Shown: positions 46,274 to 56,290 of the stretch, piece after piece | Position numbering within the stretch: the first letter of the stretch is position 1 | How the letters are laid out: each line of letters begins with the position of its first letter | Origin: Helicobacter sp. | GTDB taxonomy: Bacteria > Campylobacterota > Campylobacteria > Campylobacterales > Helicobacteraceae | Assembly (NCBI RefSeq): GCF_029067145.1 | Contig: NZ_JAIEFA010000031.1 | Location: forward strand, 1-64,000 | Length of the DNA stretch: 64,000 nt | Direction of reading: 5' to 3' | The notes under the pieces: model-generated | The model's database searches: none | What the model saw: the letters and a program-made list of their open reading frames with translations, nothing else | Told to the model about the DNA's origin: nothing | Position numbers and translations under genes: made by a program

Positions 46274-47002
46274 ATGGAAACAAAAAGAATCGCTATTTTA
46301 TTTAGTGGCAATGGAAGCAATTTAGAAGCACTCATCAAGGCTTTGCACCAAAAATGCTTTCTCCCTAGCAAACGACCTGAAAATACAAAACAAAGCACCA
46401 TCGGAGGGTTCTTGATTGGAGATGTTTTAATTGAGGGATTCTTAATTGGGGGATTAGCGCATACATTTAAACGAATAGAACCTGATTGTGCAAAGAGCAA
46501 ACATTCCAACAAAGCCTTTAAGGTGGAAGTTGTCTTGGCTTTGAGCAACAAAAGCGACGCATTTGGGCTTACGCGCGCCAAAAGACTAGGAATCGCTACG
46601 CAAGTGATAGAAAGCGCGGGGAAGACAAGGGAGGAGTTTGATACGCAATTAGTCGCAACCCTGCAAGAATTTAAACTAGATTTATGCGTATTGGCTGGAT
46701 TTATGCGAATCTTAACACCGATTTTTACGCAAAAGATTCGCGCTATCAATATCCACCCCTCGCTCTTGCCTCTTTTCAAAGGAGCGCACGGAATCTTAGA
46801 GTCCTACAACTCACCTATGCGCTTAGGAGGCGTGAGCGTGCATTATGTCAGCGAGGAGCTAGATAGCGGAGAAATCATCGCGCAAGGCGCAATCGCAAAA
46901 ATCAAAGGAGAAAACCTAGAATCTTATGAAACGCGTATCCACAAATTAGAACACACATTGTATCCGCTGGCATTACTAGAAGCACTCACAAGGAAAAAAT
47001 AA
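46274..47002 (+). CDS. purN: phosphoribosylglycinamide formyltransferase PurN with an insertion
   Basis: 242 residues, against 190-210 usual. The start is RIAILFSGNGSNLEAL with the phosphate loop. The catalytic Asn-His-Asp set is in DLCVLAGFMRILTPIFTQ, INIHPSLLPLFKGAHG and SVHYVSEELDSGEII. Residues 28-80 are an extra segment absent from typical PurN. It contains two similar units, GGFLIGDVLIEGFLIGG. The insertion precedes VVLALSNKSDAFGLTRAK, where the family normally continues. I start at ATG 46274; the upstream part of the open frame lies in the previous gene. Confidence 0.9.
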   Translation: METKRIAILFSGNGSNLEALIKALHQKCFLPSKRPENTKQSTIGGFLIGDVLIEGFLIGGLAHTFKRIEPDCAKSKHSNKAFKVEVVLALSNKSDAFGLTRAKRLGIATQVIESAGKTREEFDTQLVATLQEFKLDLCVLAGFMRILTPIFTQKIRAINIHPSLLPLFKGAHGILESYNSPMRLGGVSVHYVSEELDSGEIIAQGAIAKIKGENLESYETRIHKLEHTLYPLALLEALTRKK

Positions 47003-48108
47003 TGCGTATTTTACACACAGAATGGTCGGGTGGCTTTGGCGGGCAGGAGATTCGGATTCTAAATGAAATGCAAGAAATGCGTAGGCGCGGTTGTTATCTC
47101 GCACTTGCTACCAAAGAGGACGCTAGAATCCTACTCAAAGCCAAAGAACAGGGTTTTACCACCTTTACCCTACCCTTTAGGCGCAAAACCGACTTAGAAA
47201 GTATTTATCAACTTCATAAAATCGCGAAAAACTTTGATATTATCAATACGCATAGCGGCGTAGATACTTGGCTAGGCGGATTAGCAAGCATTGGAAGCGG
47301 AGCGAAGTTTATCCGCACGCGTCATCTATCCAACAAAATCCACCCCTCACGCTTAAACTTTATTAACTCCCTAGCAGATTTCATCATCACCACAGGAGAA
47401 AGCATAAGAGAAGCAATGATACGCGAGAATCGCATCAAAAGAGAGAGGATTCTTTCTATCCCCACAGGCATTGACACGGAGACTTTTTGCAAAGAAAAAT
47501 ACGACAAAGAAGCAATGAAAACAAAATACAATCTCCCACAAAATAAATTGATTATAGGCAATTTAGGCGTTTTGCGTGCAATGAAGCGACAAGATGTTTT
47601 TATTGAAGTCGCGCGTGAAATTTGCCAAAAATACCCCGATGTATTTTTTGTGATTGCGGGCAGTGGAGATGGACAAATCCGCTTAGAAAATCTCGCAAAA
47701 GAAGTCAATCAGGCGGTAAATCAAGAAGTCGTGCGCCTGCTTGGACACATTGAAAATCCTGCAGAATTTTTGGCAACTTTGGATATTTTTATGCTCACAA
47801 GTGATAAAAATGAGGGTGTGCCGCAAAGCCTAATGCAAGCTCTAGCTATGGAGATTCCAAGCATTGCAAGCGATATTGGCTCTATTGCGGATTTACACTT
47901 TTATTCTCAAGGCAAGCCAAATTTCATTCTCACAAAAAATCCAAGCTTAGAGGAGTTTGCAGAAGCGTTAGAATCGCTAATTAGAGAGAGAGAGAGAGAG
48001 AGAGAGATAATCCTGCCATCGCGTGATTTTATTGTAAAAAATTTCTCTCTTGCCGCAATGGGTGAGAAAACTATGCAAGTGTATCAGAATCTGCTTGTCA
48101 ATTCTTGA
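47002..48108 (+). CDS. family 4-type glycosyltransferase with (AG)12 tract
   Basis: 368 residues, GT-B fold. N-terminus GFGGQEIRILNEMQEMRRRG, then ILSIPTGIDTETFCKEKYD, GNLGVLRAMKRQDVFIEVA, and the nucleotide-sugar loop SDKNEGVPQSLMQALAMEIPSIASDIG in part (NEGVPQSLMQALAM). It probably builds lipopolysaccharide or capsule; the sugar is unknown. The codons for REREREREI (about residue 327-335) are twelve AG units (47983-48006), so gain or loss of one unit shifts frame and changes the last 35 or so residues. In this sequence the gene is in frame. It is coupled to purN by a one-base overlap. Confidence 0.88.
   Translation: MRILHTEWSGGFGGQEIRILNEMQEMRRRGCYLALATKEDARILLKAKEQGFTTFTLPFRRKTDLESIYQLHKIAKNFDIINTHSGVDTWLGGLASIGSGAKFIRTRHLSNKIHPSRLNFINSLADFIITTGESIREAMIRENRIKRERILSIPTGIDTETFCKEKYDKEAMKTKYNLPQNKLIIGNLGVLRAMKRQDVFIEVAREICQKYPDVFFVIAGSGDGQIRLENLAKEVNQAVNQEVVRLLGHIENPAEFLATLDIFMLTSDKNEGVPQSLMQALAMEIPSIASDIGSIADLHFYSQGKPNFILTKNPSLEEFAEALESLIREREREREIILPSRDFIVKNFSLAAMGEKTMQVYQNLLVNS
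47983..48006 (+). repeat. dinucleotide tract (AG)12 in a glycosyltransferase gene
   Basis: 24 bases of perfect AG repeat plus one A. Dinucleotide tracts in sugar-transferase genes are a known phase-variation mechanism in Helicobacter and related bacteria. Confidence 0.85.
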
Positions 48109-48149
48109 TAAATTTAAAATAATTTACACCCTTAGAGCTTAAAATTTGG

Positions 48150-48290
48150 TTTGTATGCAGGGTTACAGATTGCTTCGCTTGCAAGGACTGCTGGGATTCG
48201 TCATTGTGAAGCCTTTGTAAAAAGCTGTGGCAATCTAAAATACAAAATCTCGCAATTTGTTATAAGATTATGGACTCCACTCTACTTCCT
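48150..48290. repeat. dispersed intergenic repeat, copy 7
   Basis: Between convergent glycosyltransferase and EF-hand genes: TTACAGATTGCTTCGCTTGC, TTCGTCATTGTGAAGCC, GCTGTGGCAATCTAAAAT, and ATTTGTTATAAGATTATGGA. It is a diverged copy. Confidence 0.6.
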
Positions 48291-48318
48291 TATGCGCGCA
48301 GGAATCATAAGGGTAAAG

Positions 48319-49296
48319 TTACGCTTTTGTGCTTAGAATCAAGCTTTCATTAGAGCCCATTTGCTCTACAAAATCACGGATTTTCCTATCCAAATGCTGA
48401 TTTATCACATCGGTATCTTGGCTTTGTTGTTTGATTTGCTCTACTTCTCCTGCAAAATATTGCCTTACCAACGCTTGCTCCTCTGGTGAAAGCGCGTTAA
48501 GATTACCACTCTGCTTGATTTTTGCAAGCAGTCTCATCGCTTCCTCCATTGCAGAGACATCTAACTCCTCTTTGTTGGGGGTTGCAAGGTTTGCTTCTTG
48601 GGATTGCGCGACCATTTCTGCTAAAGGATTTTCTTGCGATTCTAAAATCCCCTTAAGCGCGCTATATAAGCTACCACGCGTTACTTCAAAATGTTCTTGC
48701 ACACTAATTTTGCCATTTAAATCTTTGTCTTGTGAAATAAAATTATCTAGCAAATCCTCTGTGGTGCGCACTTCTGTATCATCACTTTTGGTGTTGCCCT
48801 CTACCAAAAGCACGGAAATTGGATTGCCAAACGATTGGCTTTGGCTCAACTCAAAACTATAACCATCTCTCAAAAGTCCTCTTTCGTTTTCCGAAAACTT
48901 CCCATCTTGATTCAAATCTGCTCTTTGCGCCCCCACATTACCCATTATCTCTGCATACCAGCCACTAACATAAGCCTCTGCTTTGCCACTTAAACGCATA
49001 TTGCCATCTTCTCTAGCATAAAAGTCTTTTTTGTTAAATTTCTCTTGCAATCGTTCCATATTTTCTTTAGAGATTAAAGCACTCACGCGCTCTCCACTTG
49101 TATGGTCATCAAAAAGCACGAGTTGGTAGTTAGAATCCCCAACTAACTTTGATTTTATGGACTCTTTGATTCCTCTTTCTTGGGGTTTTAATTGCAAATC
49201 TTGACTTTCTTCGCTTGTCAATGCTGCCTGTGTGCGGTCATTTGCCGCTAGATAAACCTTAGAAGAAACAATGCTTCCTGCGCCATTTACAAACAT
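48319..49296 (-). CDS. EF-hand protein of unknown function, second sigma-28 unit
   Basis: 325 residues, no signal peptide or membrane helix. There are two canonical EF-hand loops: DLNQDGKFSENE (127-138) and DKDLNGKISVQE (190-201), both with Asp/Asn at positions 1, 3 and 5, Gly at 6 and Glu at 12. The C-terminal third is Gln/Glu-rich and helical. It resembles the 551-residue protein at 10.4-12.1 kb in layout: cytoplasmic start, EF-hand loops, preceded by a short signal-peptide frame, under an FliA-type promoter. Flagellar co-expression and possible flagellar export are inference. Confidence 0.75.
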   Translation of the reverse strand: MFVNGAGSIVSSKVYLAANDRTQAALTSEESQDLQLKPQERGIKESIKSKLVGDSNYQLVLFDDHTSGERVSALISKENMERLQEKFNKKDFYAREDGNMRLSGKAEAYVSGWYAEIMGNVGAQRADLNQDGKFSENERGLLRDGYSFELSQSQSFGNPISVLLVEGNTKSDDTEVRTTEDLLDNFISQDKDLNGKISVQEHFEVTRGSLYSALKGILESQENPLAEMVAQSQEANLATPNKEELDVSAMEEAMRLLAKIKQSGNLNALSPEEQALVRQYFAGEVEQIKQQSQDTDVINQHLDRKIRDFVEQMGSNESLILSTKA

Positions 49297-49317
49297 TTTA
49301 CTCCTTAATTTATACCA

Positions 49318-49542
49318 TTACAATAAAACAATGATAGTTTCCATATCTATCAGGAACACATTTTCTGATAAGTTTTGCCATTGTATCTTTAGAATCATCA
49401 GATTTTGATGCAATATTTTTTCAAACACATCTGTTTCATTATTTATCTTTGGACTCGCATACGCACACAATCCAAAAACCAATACCACACTCAAAACTAT
49501 TTTATGTATAAAAACTCCTTTGTTAAAAAAATATTTAATCAT
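49318..49542 (-). CDS. short signal-peptide protein leading the second EF-hand unit
   Basis: Up to 74 residues. HKIVLSVVLVFGLCAYAS is a good signal peptide, and the remainder is a short hydrophilic tail (ETDVFEKILHQNLMILKIQ). ATG 49542 has no ribosome site. A strong AAAGGAG lies inside the frame, five bases before an ATA codon at 49509-49507, from which the signal peptide would start cleanly. It may be a mutated ATG, a rare AUA start, or a leader remnant of a longer gene. Confidence 0.45.
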   Translation of the reverse strand: MIKYFFNKGVFIHKIVLSVVLVFGLCAYASPKINNETDVFEKILHQNLMILKIQWQNLSENVFLIDMETIIVLL

Positions 49543-49563
49543 TATAGAGATTTATTCTTAAAA

Positions 49564-49590
49564 ATATCGGATAATTTTAGAAAAACTTTA
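49564..49590 (-). promoter_or_regulatory. sigma-28 (FliA) promoter of the second EF-hand unit
   Basis: On the minus strand: TAAAGTTT, 11 bases, TCCGATAT. The -35 matches the FliA consensus at all eight positions and the -10 has CCGATA. It lies 22 bases before ATG 49542. This is the best FliA site seen in the window. Confidence 0.82.
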
Positions 49591-49600
49591 ATATGTTTTG

Positions 49601-50191
49601 CTATTTTGTTACAAATCGCTGCATAAGCTCTATTGTCTCTGCGTCCAGCTTCTCTTTGCGATTCTTTAAATCCTGCACGATTTGCTCCCAATCCTCAATT
49701 TTAAGATTCTGTCCAAATTTTGCTTTCGCACTTAAAGATTCCACTAAAATCTTTCCTACAAAAGTGCCTTTTTCTTTGCCGACAAACTGCCCACTCTCCA
49801 TACTCATTTGCGTATTTTGTGGCTCATATTTACACACAAGACGCGTTAAAATATGCTTTTTCTCCTCCCAATCCTCTATGACACAAAACTGCCCCTCCAA
49901 AAAAACAGAAAAGAAAAATTGCGTGGGAATCATTGTGTGATTTAAAAAATGGCTCGGAATATAAGCATAAGGTTTTGCCGCACTAAAGGCGACTTTGGGA
50001 TTCTGCTTTAAAAGTGAGTATTTGCGCCCAGCTTTTGCGCCGTGTAGATAAATTTGCGAATCCTCATAACAAAAACTAAGCGGCACTGCATAAGGAATAT
50101 TATCAGGAATCACGAGCGTGCCAAATTCTATTGCATTTAAAAACTCTCCTATCAACCCCAAATCTTTACAATCAAAATCACTTCTTCGCAT
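49601..50191 (-). CDS. pyridoxamine-phosphate-oxidase-fold flavoprotein, NimA-like
   Basis: 196 residues. LGLIGEFLNAIEFGTLVIPD, IPYAVPLSFCYEDSQIYLHGAKAGRKYSLLKQNPKVAFSA in part (AVPLSFCYEDSQIYLHGA; GRKYSLLKQNPKVAFS) follow the split-barrel Nim/PNPOx family. It probably binds FMN or heme and could reduce nitroimidazoles. I start at ATG 50191 (MRRSDFDCKDLG), because the longer frame overlaps the end of murB. Confidence 0.82.
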   Translation of the reverse strand: MRRSDFDCKDLGLIGEFLNAIEFGTLVIPDNIPYAVPLSFCYEDSQIYLHGAKAGRKYSLLKQNPKVAFSAAKPYAYIPSHFLNHTMIPTQFFFSVFLEGQFCVIEDWEEKKHILTRLVCKYEPQNTQMSMESGQFVGKEKGTFVGKILVESLSAKAKFGQNLKIEDWEQIVQDLKNRKEKLDAETIELMQRFVTK

Positions 50192-50216
50192 TGTTGTTAT
50201 GCCCCATTGCTTCCAA

Positions 50217-51035
50217 TCATCGCAGAATCTGCACTTCATTTTCTAGTGCGATTCCACATTCCTTTTGCACTTTCTCTTTTGCAATCTCTATTAATTCCAA
50301 AGCTTCCTCAAAGGTAGAATCCCCAAGATTCACAAGAAAATTCGCGTGTTTTTCGCTAAAGCACAAGCTCTTGCTTTTGCCAAATCGCACACCCTTTAGC
50401 CCCACTGCCTCAATCAAACGCCCCGCAAAATCACCCTTAGGATTCTTAAAACAACTCCCAAAACTCGGCTCTTTTGGCTGATTTTGTCGCATTTTTATAC
50501 ATTCCTCCACTAAATCGCCTCTAAAACCGCTTTGCTTTTTAAAAATCCCGGCAAAAATCAGCCCAGAAATTTCGCTACTACGATAGGATAACCCTAGCGA
50601 TTCCACATTCTTAAAACCAAGCTTTGCGGTATTTTCTAGTTGCAAGATTCCAAGTAGCACTTCTTGAATCTCATAACTTTTCAGCCCCGCATTCATCTTG
50701 ATGATTCCACCCACACTTCCGGGCAATCCACAAAGAATCTCAAACCCTCTTAGATTCTTGCGTTTAGCATAAGCAAACAGCCTGCCACTCGGTGTTGCCG
50801 AACCCACTTCTAAGCTGTCTCCTAAGTCTTTAATGTAATCAAATGCCTTACTTAAAGCGCAGAGATTCTTAGCATTTGGAGCAATCAACAGATTGTTTGC
50901 CTTGCCGATGATTTGCGGGGAAGCCTGCTCTAAGAGGGCAATATAATCTTGTGGCGATTCTATATAATTTAATGCAAGCTGTGTGCCAATTCGCACGCTC
51001 GTATAACGCGAAAAATCTACAATTTTTTGAAACAT
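50217..51035 (-). CDS. murB: UDP-N-acetylenolpyruvoylglucosamine reductase MurB
   Basis: 272 residues. It makes UDP-MurNAc for peptidoglycan. The FAD-domain GLPGSVGGIIKMNAG, the catalytic Ser region FGSCFKNPKGDFAGRLIE in part (SFGSCFKNPKG), and the C-terminal Glu in GIALENEVQIL are present. It is the short form of MurB. Six bases separate it from fliQ. Confidence 0.93.
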   Translation of the reverse strand: MFQKIVDFSRYTSVRIGTQLALNYIESPQDYIALLEQASPQIIGKANNLLIAPNAKNLCALSKAFDYIKDLGDSLEVGSATPSGRLFAYAKRKNLRGFEILCGLPGSVGGIIKMNAGLKSYEIQEVLLGILQLENTAKLGFKNVESLGLSYRSSEISGLIFAGIFKKQSGFRGDLVEECIKMRQNQPKEPSFGSCFKNPKGDFAGRLIEAVGLKGVRFGKSKSLCFSEKHANFLVNLGDSTFEEALELIEIAKEKVQKECGIALENEVQILR

Positions 51036-51041
51036 TGGAAT

Positions 51042-51308
51042 CTAAAAAAGAAAGCTTGGCATTAGATTAAAGATTCTTGTTGTAAAGTCCATTAGCATAT
51101 TGAGCATCCAAGGCATTGTAAAGATAATCACGACAATTACCGCTAGAATCTTTGGCACAAAAGTAAGCGTCATTTCGTTGATTTGTGTCGTGGCTTGAAA
51201 AATACTAATCATCAAGCCCACTACCAAACCGACAAGCAACATCGGGAGAGAAAGGGTAAGCGTGATTTTATAAGTCTCAATCGCCAAAGCCATTAATTGC
51301 GATTCCAC
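51042..51308 (-). CDS. fliQ: flagellar export protein FliQ
   Basis: 88 residues with two membrane helices. MALAIETYKITLTLSLPMLLVGLVVG and FQATTQINEMTLTFVPKILAV are the family blocks (quoted in part: LLVGLVVGLMISIFQATTQI). It is a component of the FliPQR export gate, adjoining FlhA function at 42.7-44.9 kb. Confidence 0.96.
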   Translation of the reverse strand: MESQLMALAIETYKITLTLSLPMLLVGLVVGLMISIFQATTQINEMTLTFVPKILAVIVVIIFTMPWMLNMLMDFTTRIFNLMPSFLF

Positions 51309-51330
51309 AATTCTCTCCTCACTTTAAAAT

Positions 51331-52886
<1,556 letters not shown>

Positions 52887-52946
52887 AAGATTCCTTTAGT
52901 TTTTGGTATTATAGCAAATCTTAAAAACTTTACAATTCTTATTGAA

Positions 52947-52955
52947 TGCTATAAT
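52947..52955 (+). promoter_or_regulatory. extended -10 promoter for the FUSC-family gene
   Basis: TGCTATAAT, an extended -10 (TGN-TATAAT) 27 bases before the ATG, with AAGGAG nearer the start codon. Confidence 0.55.
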
Positions 52956-52981
52956 TTCAACGATAACTTTAAGGAGTTTGA

Positions 52982-54064
52982 ATGAATTTTTTACAAAAAA
53001 TTCAAGAGAATATTAAGCTCATTTTCACTTGGAATCCTAGCGATAGATTATGGCAAATGCCATTTTTTGCGGGATTAAGTGTTGCAATCGTGCTTTTTAT
53101 TGCAGCTTTTTTTAATCGTCCGGATTTGGGGCTTGTGGCAATCATCGGCACCAATATTTTTCTTTATGTTCCAGACACTCCGATTCACCATAAAATGATT
53201 TTATGTATGGCAAGCGCTTTTGGAATTATCGCTTCCTTCACGCTTGGGCTGATTGGACAAGCCTTTCCTACACTGATTCCATTCATTGTCTTTCTTGTTA
53301 CAATGATAGGTGCGCAAGTCGTGCGCTATTTTAGTATTGGCGCGCCGGGATTCTTTTTCTTTACCTTTGCGATGATTCTTGGCACTTATATTCCTTTTGA
53401 GGTCAAAGACTATCCCTTTGCCATTGGGCTTGTCGCACTTGGAACAATGGTAGCAAATGTGATGGTTTTGCTGTATTCTCTAAGTGTAATTTACCTCTTC
53501 AAACATCCTCCAAAACCGATTCCAAAAATTGGAGAATTTGGCTTTGGCGTAATTATTATTGACCCTATTATCATTGCGTTTTTTGTCAGTGCCTCTATGG
53601 TTTTCCAAAACTTTTTGGAATTAGAAAGAGGCTATTGGGTGGGAGTAAGTTGTGCCGCTATCTTAACAGCGGTTACTTTTAAACAAATTTGGATTAAACA
53701 GACACAAAGAATCTTAGGCACGATTCTAGGCGTAAGCTTCGCTTATTTCTTACTACACTTTAGTTTTAGCCCGATTCAATTTGCACTTTTGATGATGATA
53801 TTAATGTTTTTTGCAGAATTAACAGCGGTTAGGAATTATGCTTTGGCAATGGTATTTTTAACTCCTTATTCTACTTATTTGGCAGAAGTTGCAAGTTTTA
53901 TGAATTATGACCCAGATTTGATTATCAAGGCAAGAATCCTAGACATTACCATTGGTAGTTTATTTGGACTTTTGGGAGGTGCAGTAATGCATTGGCAACC
54001 TTTGCGAAAAATACTAGAGAGAATCTTACGCAAAATCGTTTTTCGGTGGGCGGGCGAAGATTAA
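52982..54064 (+). CDS. FUSC-family inner-membrane transporter-like protein
   Basis: 360 residues with two sets of four or five helices. RPDLGLVAIIGTNIFLYVPDTPIHHKM and GYWVGVSCAAILTAVTFKQIW (in part: YWVGVSCAAILT), then RILGTILGVSFAYFLLHFSF match the repeated half of FUSC/aromatic-acid-exporter proteins. The usual soluble domain is short here. It may be an efflux component; partner genes are not adjacent. Confidence 0.75.
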   Translation: MNFLQKIQENIKLIFTWNPSDRLWQMPFFAGLSVAIVLFIAAFFNRPDLGLVAIIGTNIFLYVPDTPIHHKMILCMASAFGIIASFTLGLIGQAFPTLIPFIVFLVTMIGAQVVRYFSIGAPGFFFFTFAMILGTYIPFEVKDYPFAIGLVALGTMVANVMVLLYSLSVIYLFKHPPKPIPKIGEFGFGVIIIDPIIIAFFVSASMVFQNFLELERGYWVGVSCAAILTAVTFKQIWIKQTQRILGTILGVSFAYFLLHFSFSPIQFALLMMILMFFAELTAVRNYALAMVFLTPYSTYLAEVASFMNYDPDLIIKARILDITIGSLFGLLGGAVMHWQPLRKILERILRKIVFRWAGED

Positions 54065-54132
54065 AAGCACAAAGAAATTTGTGCTTCAAACCAATTGCTA
54101 CGAATCCTTCTATCAAAAACAATCAATTAGAA

Positions 54133-55506
54133 TTAGGGAATTGCGTGAAGTTGCTGATAAACCTCCGTGCTTTTGGCTTCAAATTTTTGACAATATGTTT
54201 GTAATTGTTCTTGATTCTCTGTAAAATTACCAAGTTTAATAAACTCCAAAAACTCTTGAATACTTTTATCAAAATCAAAGATTTTTTGGCAAATGCTCTT
54301 ATCTATCAAAGAATTTTCTCCAATATTACATTGTGAAACTATCTGCGGAATCTCATTTGTAATCACAGCAGAATAGGAGGCAAATTTTTTCAAAATACAA
54401 TCCAACTCTAGCAACGCAATATAAGAAGTCTTATTGGTATGTAAAATAGAATCTAGCAAGAAAGCGGCTTGTTTATCCATTGCACCAAAAGTTTCATTGA
54501 ATGAAATCATCAATTCATTAGAATTATTTGTAATGGTGTCAATCTCTTTAACATAGCCTGAAATCTCGTCCATTTCTTGGTTGATGACTTGTGTAGTTGA
54601 AGAGATTTCTGACGCGGTTTTTGTGGCACGCTCTGCTAGTTTTCTCACCTCATCAGCAACGACTGCAAATCCTCTTCCGTGTTCCCCAGCTCTTGCTGCT
54701 TCAATTGCGGCATTGAGGGCTAGTAAATTGGTTTGGTCGGTAATCTCCTTAATCAAGGAAACAAATGTATCAATTTCTTTAATTCGTTTTGTGAAACACT
54801 CAAAGGATTGTGAAGTTTGCGACATCATAGAGGAGAGATTGGCAAAATTATTCATAATCACTTGGACACTTTGCATTCCTTGATTGGAAGATTGAGAAAT
54901 GGCTTTTGTCTCTTCAGAGGTTTCATTCATCACCGAAATTACAGCATTTAGATTTGTAGAAATTGAATTTAAATCTTTCTTTAAACTCACTGCGCTTTGT
55001 TTAGAAATCTGATTCACAATTAAACCTCTTGCGCCTAATTTATCTGCTTCTTCAACTGCATAAGAGGCTTTATTAATAAGCTGCCCCACATAAGAAAAAG
55101 TTCCTTTTAGGCTTGCAGAATTTAATTTTCTATAATATTGTTTTTTGCTTGCTGCAGTAATAGTGGAAGCCCCTCCTCTAACAAAGGCTTCCACTTGGTC
55201 AGCCAAATCATTAATTGTCCACGACAGATTACCCAAAGCACCATTGTCTTGAATATTTGTGATTCTTGCTTCTAGGTCTCCATTAGCAAGCTGTGAAACA
55301 CAATGTGTTATTTCTTGAATATATTTATCTCGTCTATTTCCAGCTATTAGCGTCAATGTGCAAGTCAAAATACCTAGACAAAAAGCCCCAAATTCTAGCA
55401 AAATATGAATATCTAAAATTTCAATAATAAATAAACAAACAAAAATGGCAATGAAACAATAATTAAAAACCCTAGAATATCTATAAAGTTGATACGAATT
55501 CTTCAT
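54133..55506 (-). CDS. cetA: methyl-accepting energy-taxis transducer CetA-like
   Basis: 457 residues, very near Campylobacter CetA length. Two closely spaced membrane helices (18-60) have almost no periplasmic loop between them, so it senses no external ligand. A HAMP segment ([14 protein letters not shown]) follows, then the MCP signalling hairpin with [34 protein letters not shown] in part ([20 protein letters not shown]). The C-terminal 100 residues resemble a degenerate zinc-type CZB domain (SQCNIG). CetA works with the PAS protein CetB to report redox state to CheA. It overlaps the end of the PAS gene by 26 bases. Confidence 0.85.
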   Translation of the reverse strand: MKNSYQLYRYSRVFNYCFIAIFVCLFIIEILDIHILLEFGAFCLGILTCTLTLIAGNRRDKYIQEITHCVSQLANGDLEARITNIQDNGALGNLSWTINDLADQVEAFVRGGASTITAASKKQYYRKLNSASLKGTFSYVGQLINKASYAVEEADKLGARGLIVNQISKQSAVSLKKDLNSISTNLNAVISVMNETSEETKAISQSSNQGMQSVQVIMNNFANLSSMMSQTSQSFECFTKRIKEIDTFVSLIKEITDQTNLLALNAAIEAARAGEHGRGFAVVADEVRKLAERATKTASEISSTTQVINQEMDEISGYVKEIDTITNNSNELMISFNETFGAMDKQAAFLLDSILHTNKTSYIALLELDCILKKFASYSAVITNEIPQIVSQCNIGENSLIDKSICQKIFDFDKSIQEFLEFIKLGNFTENQEQLQTYCQKFEAKSTEVYQQLHAIP

Positions 55507-55984
55507 AATTGACTCCTTTTTGTGCTAGAATCTGCTCCAATCTCTCTTGGCTTTTTTCAATCCCTTCTCTTTGTTCAACTTCCAATAATTCCCTATAGAG
55601 TGCATTGATGGTTTTTTTTGCCTGTTCTGTTGGCTTTAGCCGAATAGAATGATAACCAACAATCTCTCCTTTGCCGTTAAAAGAGGGGGTTACAAAAGCC
55701 TTTACCCAATAATATGAACCATCTTTAGAAAGATTCTTTACATAAGCTATAATTTCTTTTCCTTGTTGTATAAAACTCCATAGAAATTTAAAAATAACTT
55801 TTGGCATATCTGGGTGACGCACAATATTATGTGGTTTGCCCAGAAGTTCCTTCTCTGTATAGCCTGAAAGTTCAATAAAGATTCTATTACCATAAAGAAT
55901 TCGTCCCTTTAAATCTGTTTTGGAAATAATAATTTCATTCTCATTGAATTGCCTCTCTTGCTGAATGGGTTTTGGTTTATTCAT
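55481..55984 (-). CDS. cetB: PAS-domain energy-taxis sensor CetB/Aer-like
   Basis: 167 residues with a single PAS domain: [44 protein letters not shown], and [18 protein letters not shown], the FAD-binding Aer/CetB pattern. The last 40 residues are helical. CetB passes the FAD redox state to CetA. The gene lies directly upstream of the cetA-like gene and is translationally coupled to it. Confidence 0.85.
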   Translation of the reverse strand: MNKPKPIQQERQFNENEIIISKTDLKGRILYGNRIFIELSGYTEKELLGKPHNIVRHPDMPKVIFKFLWSFIQQGKEIIAYVKNLSKDGSYYWVKAFVTPSFNGKGEIVGYHSIRLKPTEQAKKTINALYRELLEVEQREGIEKSQERLEQILAQKGVNYEEFVSTL

Positions 55985-56290
55985 TGCTTATCCTTAAAAA
56001 TGAGAAAAATAATTAAAACTTATTCACTCTATGGCATCAATTCATCTTTTCCTATCGTCATAGCCACATAAGATTCTTAAGATAATGCAAGAATAGTAAT
56101 AAATATTTAGTTAATGAATAGTTAATAAAATGTTAAGATATTGTCAAGATGAGTAGCAAACCAAAATAGATTCTTAATATTAGAGATGTTGAATAATTCT
56201 TGATTAAGAATATTCAAAGAGGGGGAAAATAAGCTCTCCCTCGCAATAAATAGGAATCCCCCAAAAAAAAAGGGGGGGGGGAATCAAAAA
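55985..56290. other. intergenic region between rplS and cetB
   Basis: 306 bases with no gene. The cetB-proximal part is AT-rich, with several TTAAGATA-like stretches that may be promoter for cetB, but no FliA or RpoN site. The rplS-proximal part has a possible hairpin (GAGGG...CCCTC) and the homopolymer cluster at 56258-56281. Confidence 0.5.
56258..56281. repeat. clustered homopolymers C5-A9-G10 after rplS
   Basis: Three runs back to back in the plus strand, just downstream of the rplS stop. Read on the minus strand they are C10-T9-G5, which could form a weak hairpin with a T-rich loop. Length is likely unstable or error-prone. Confidence 0.5.

Noticed and set aside
46222..46779. Open frame antisense to purN (185 codons)
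   Set aside because: Low-complexity Ser/Ala/Lys composition and full overlap with an authentic enzyme gene.
53441..53460. TTGGAAC...GC sigma-54-like match inside the FUSC gene
   Set aside because: Within a membrane-protein coding region with no downstream gene start.
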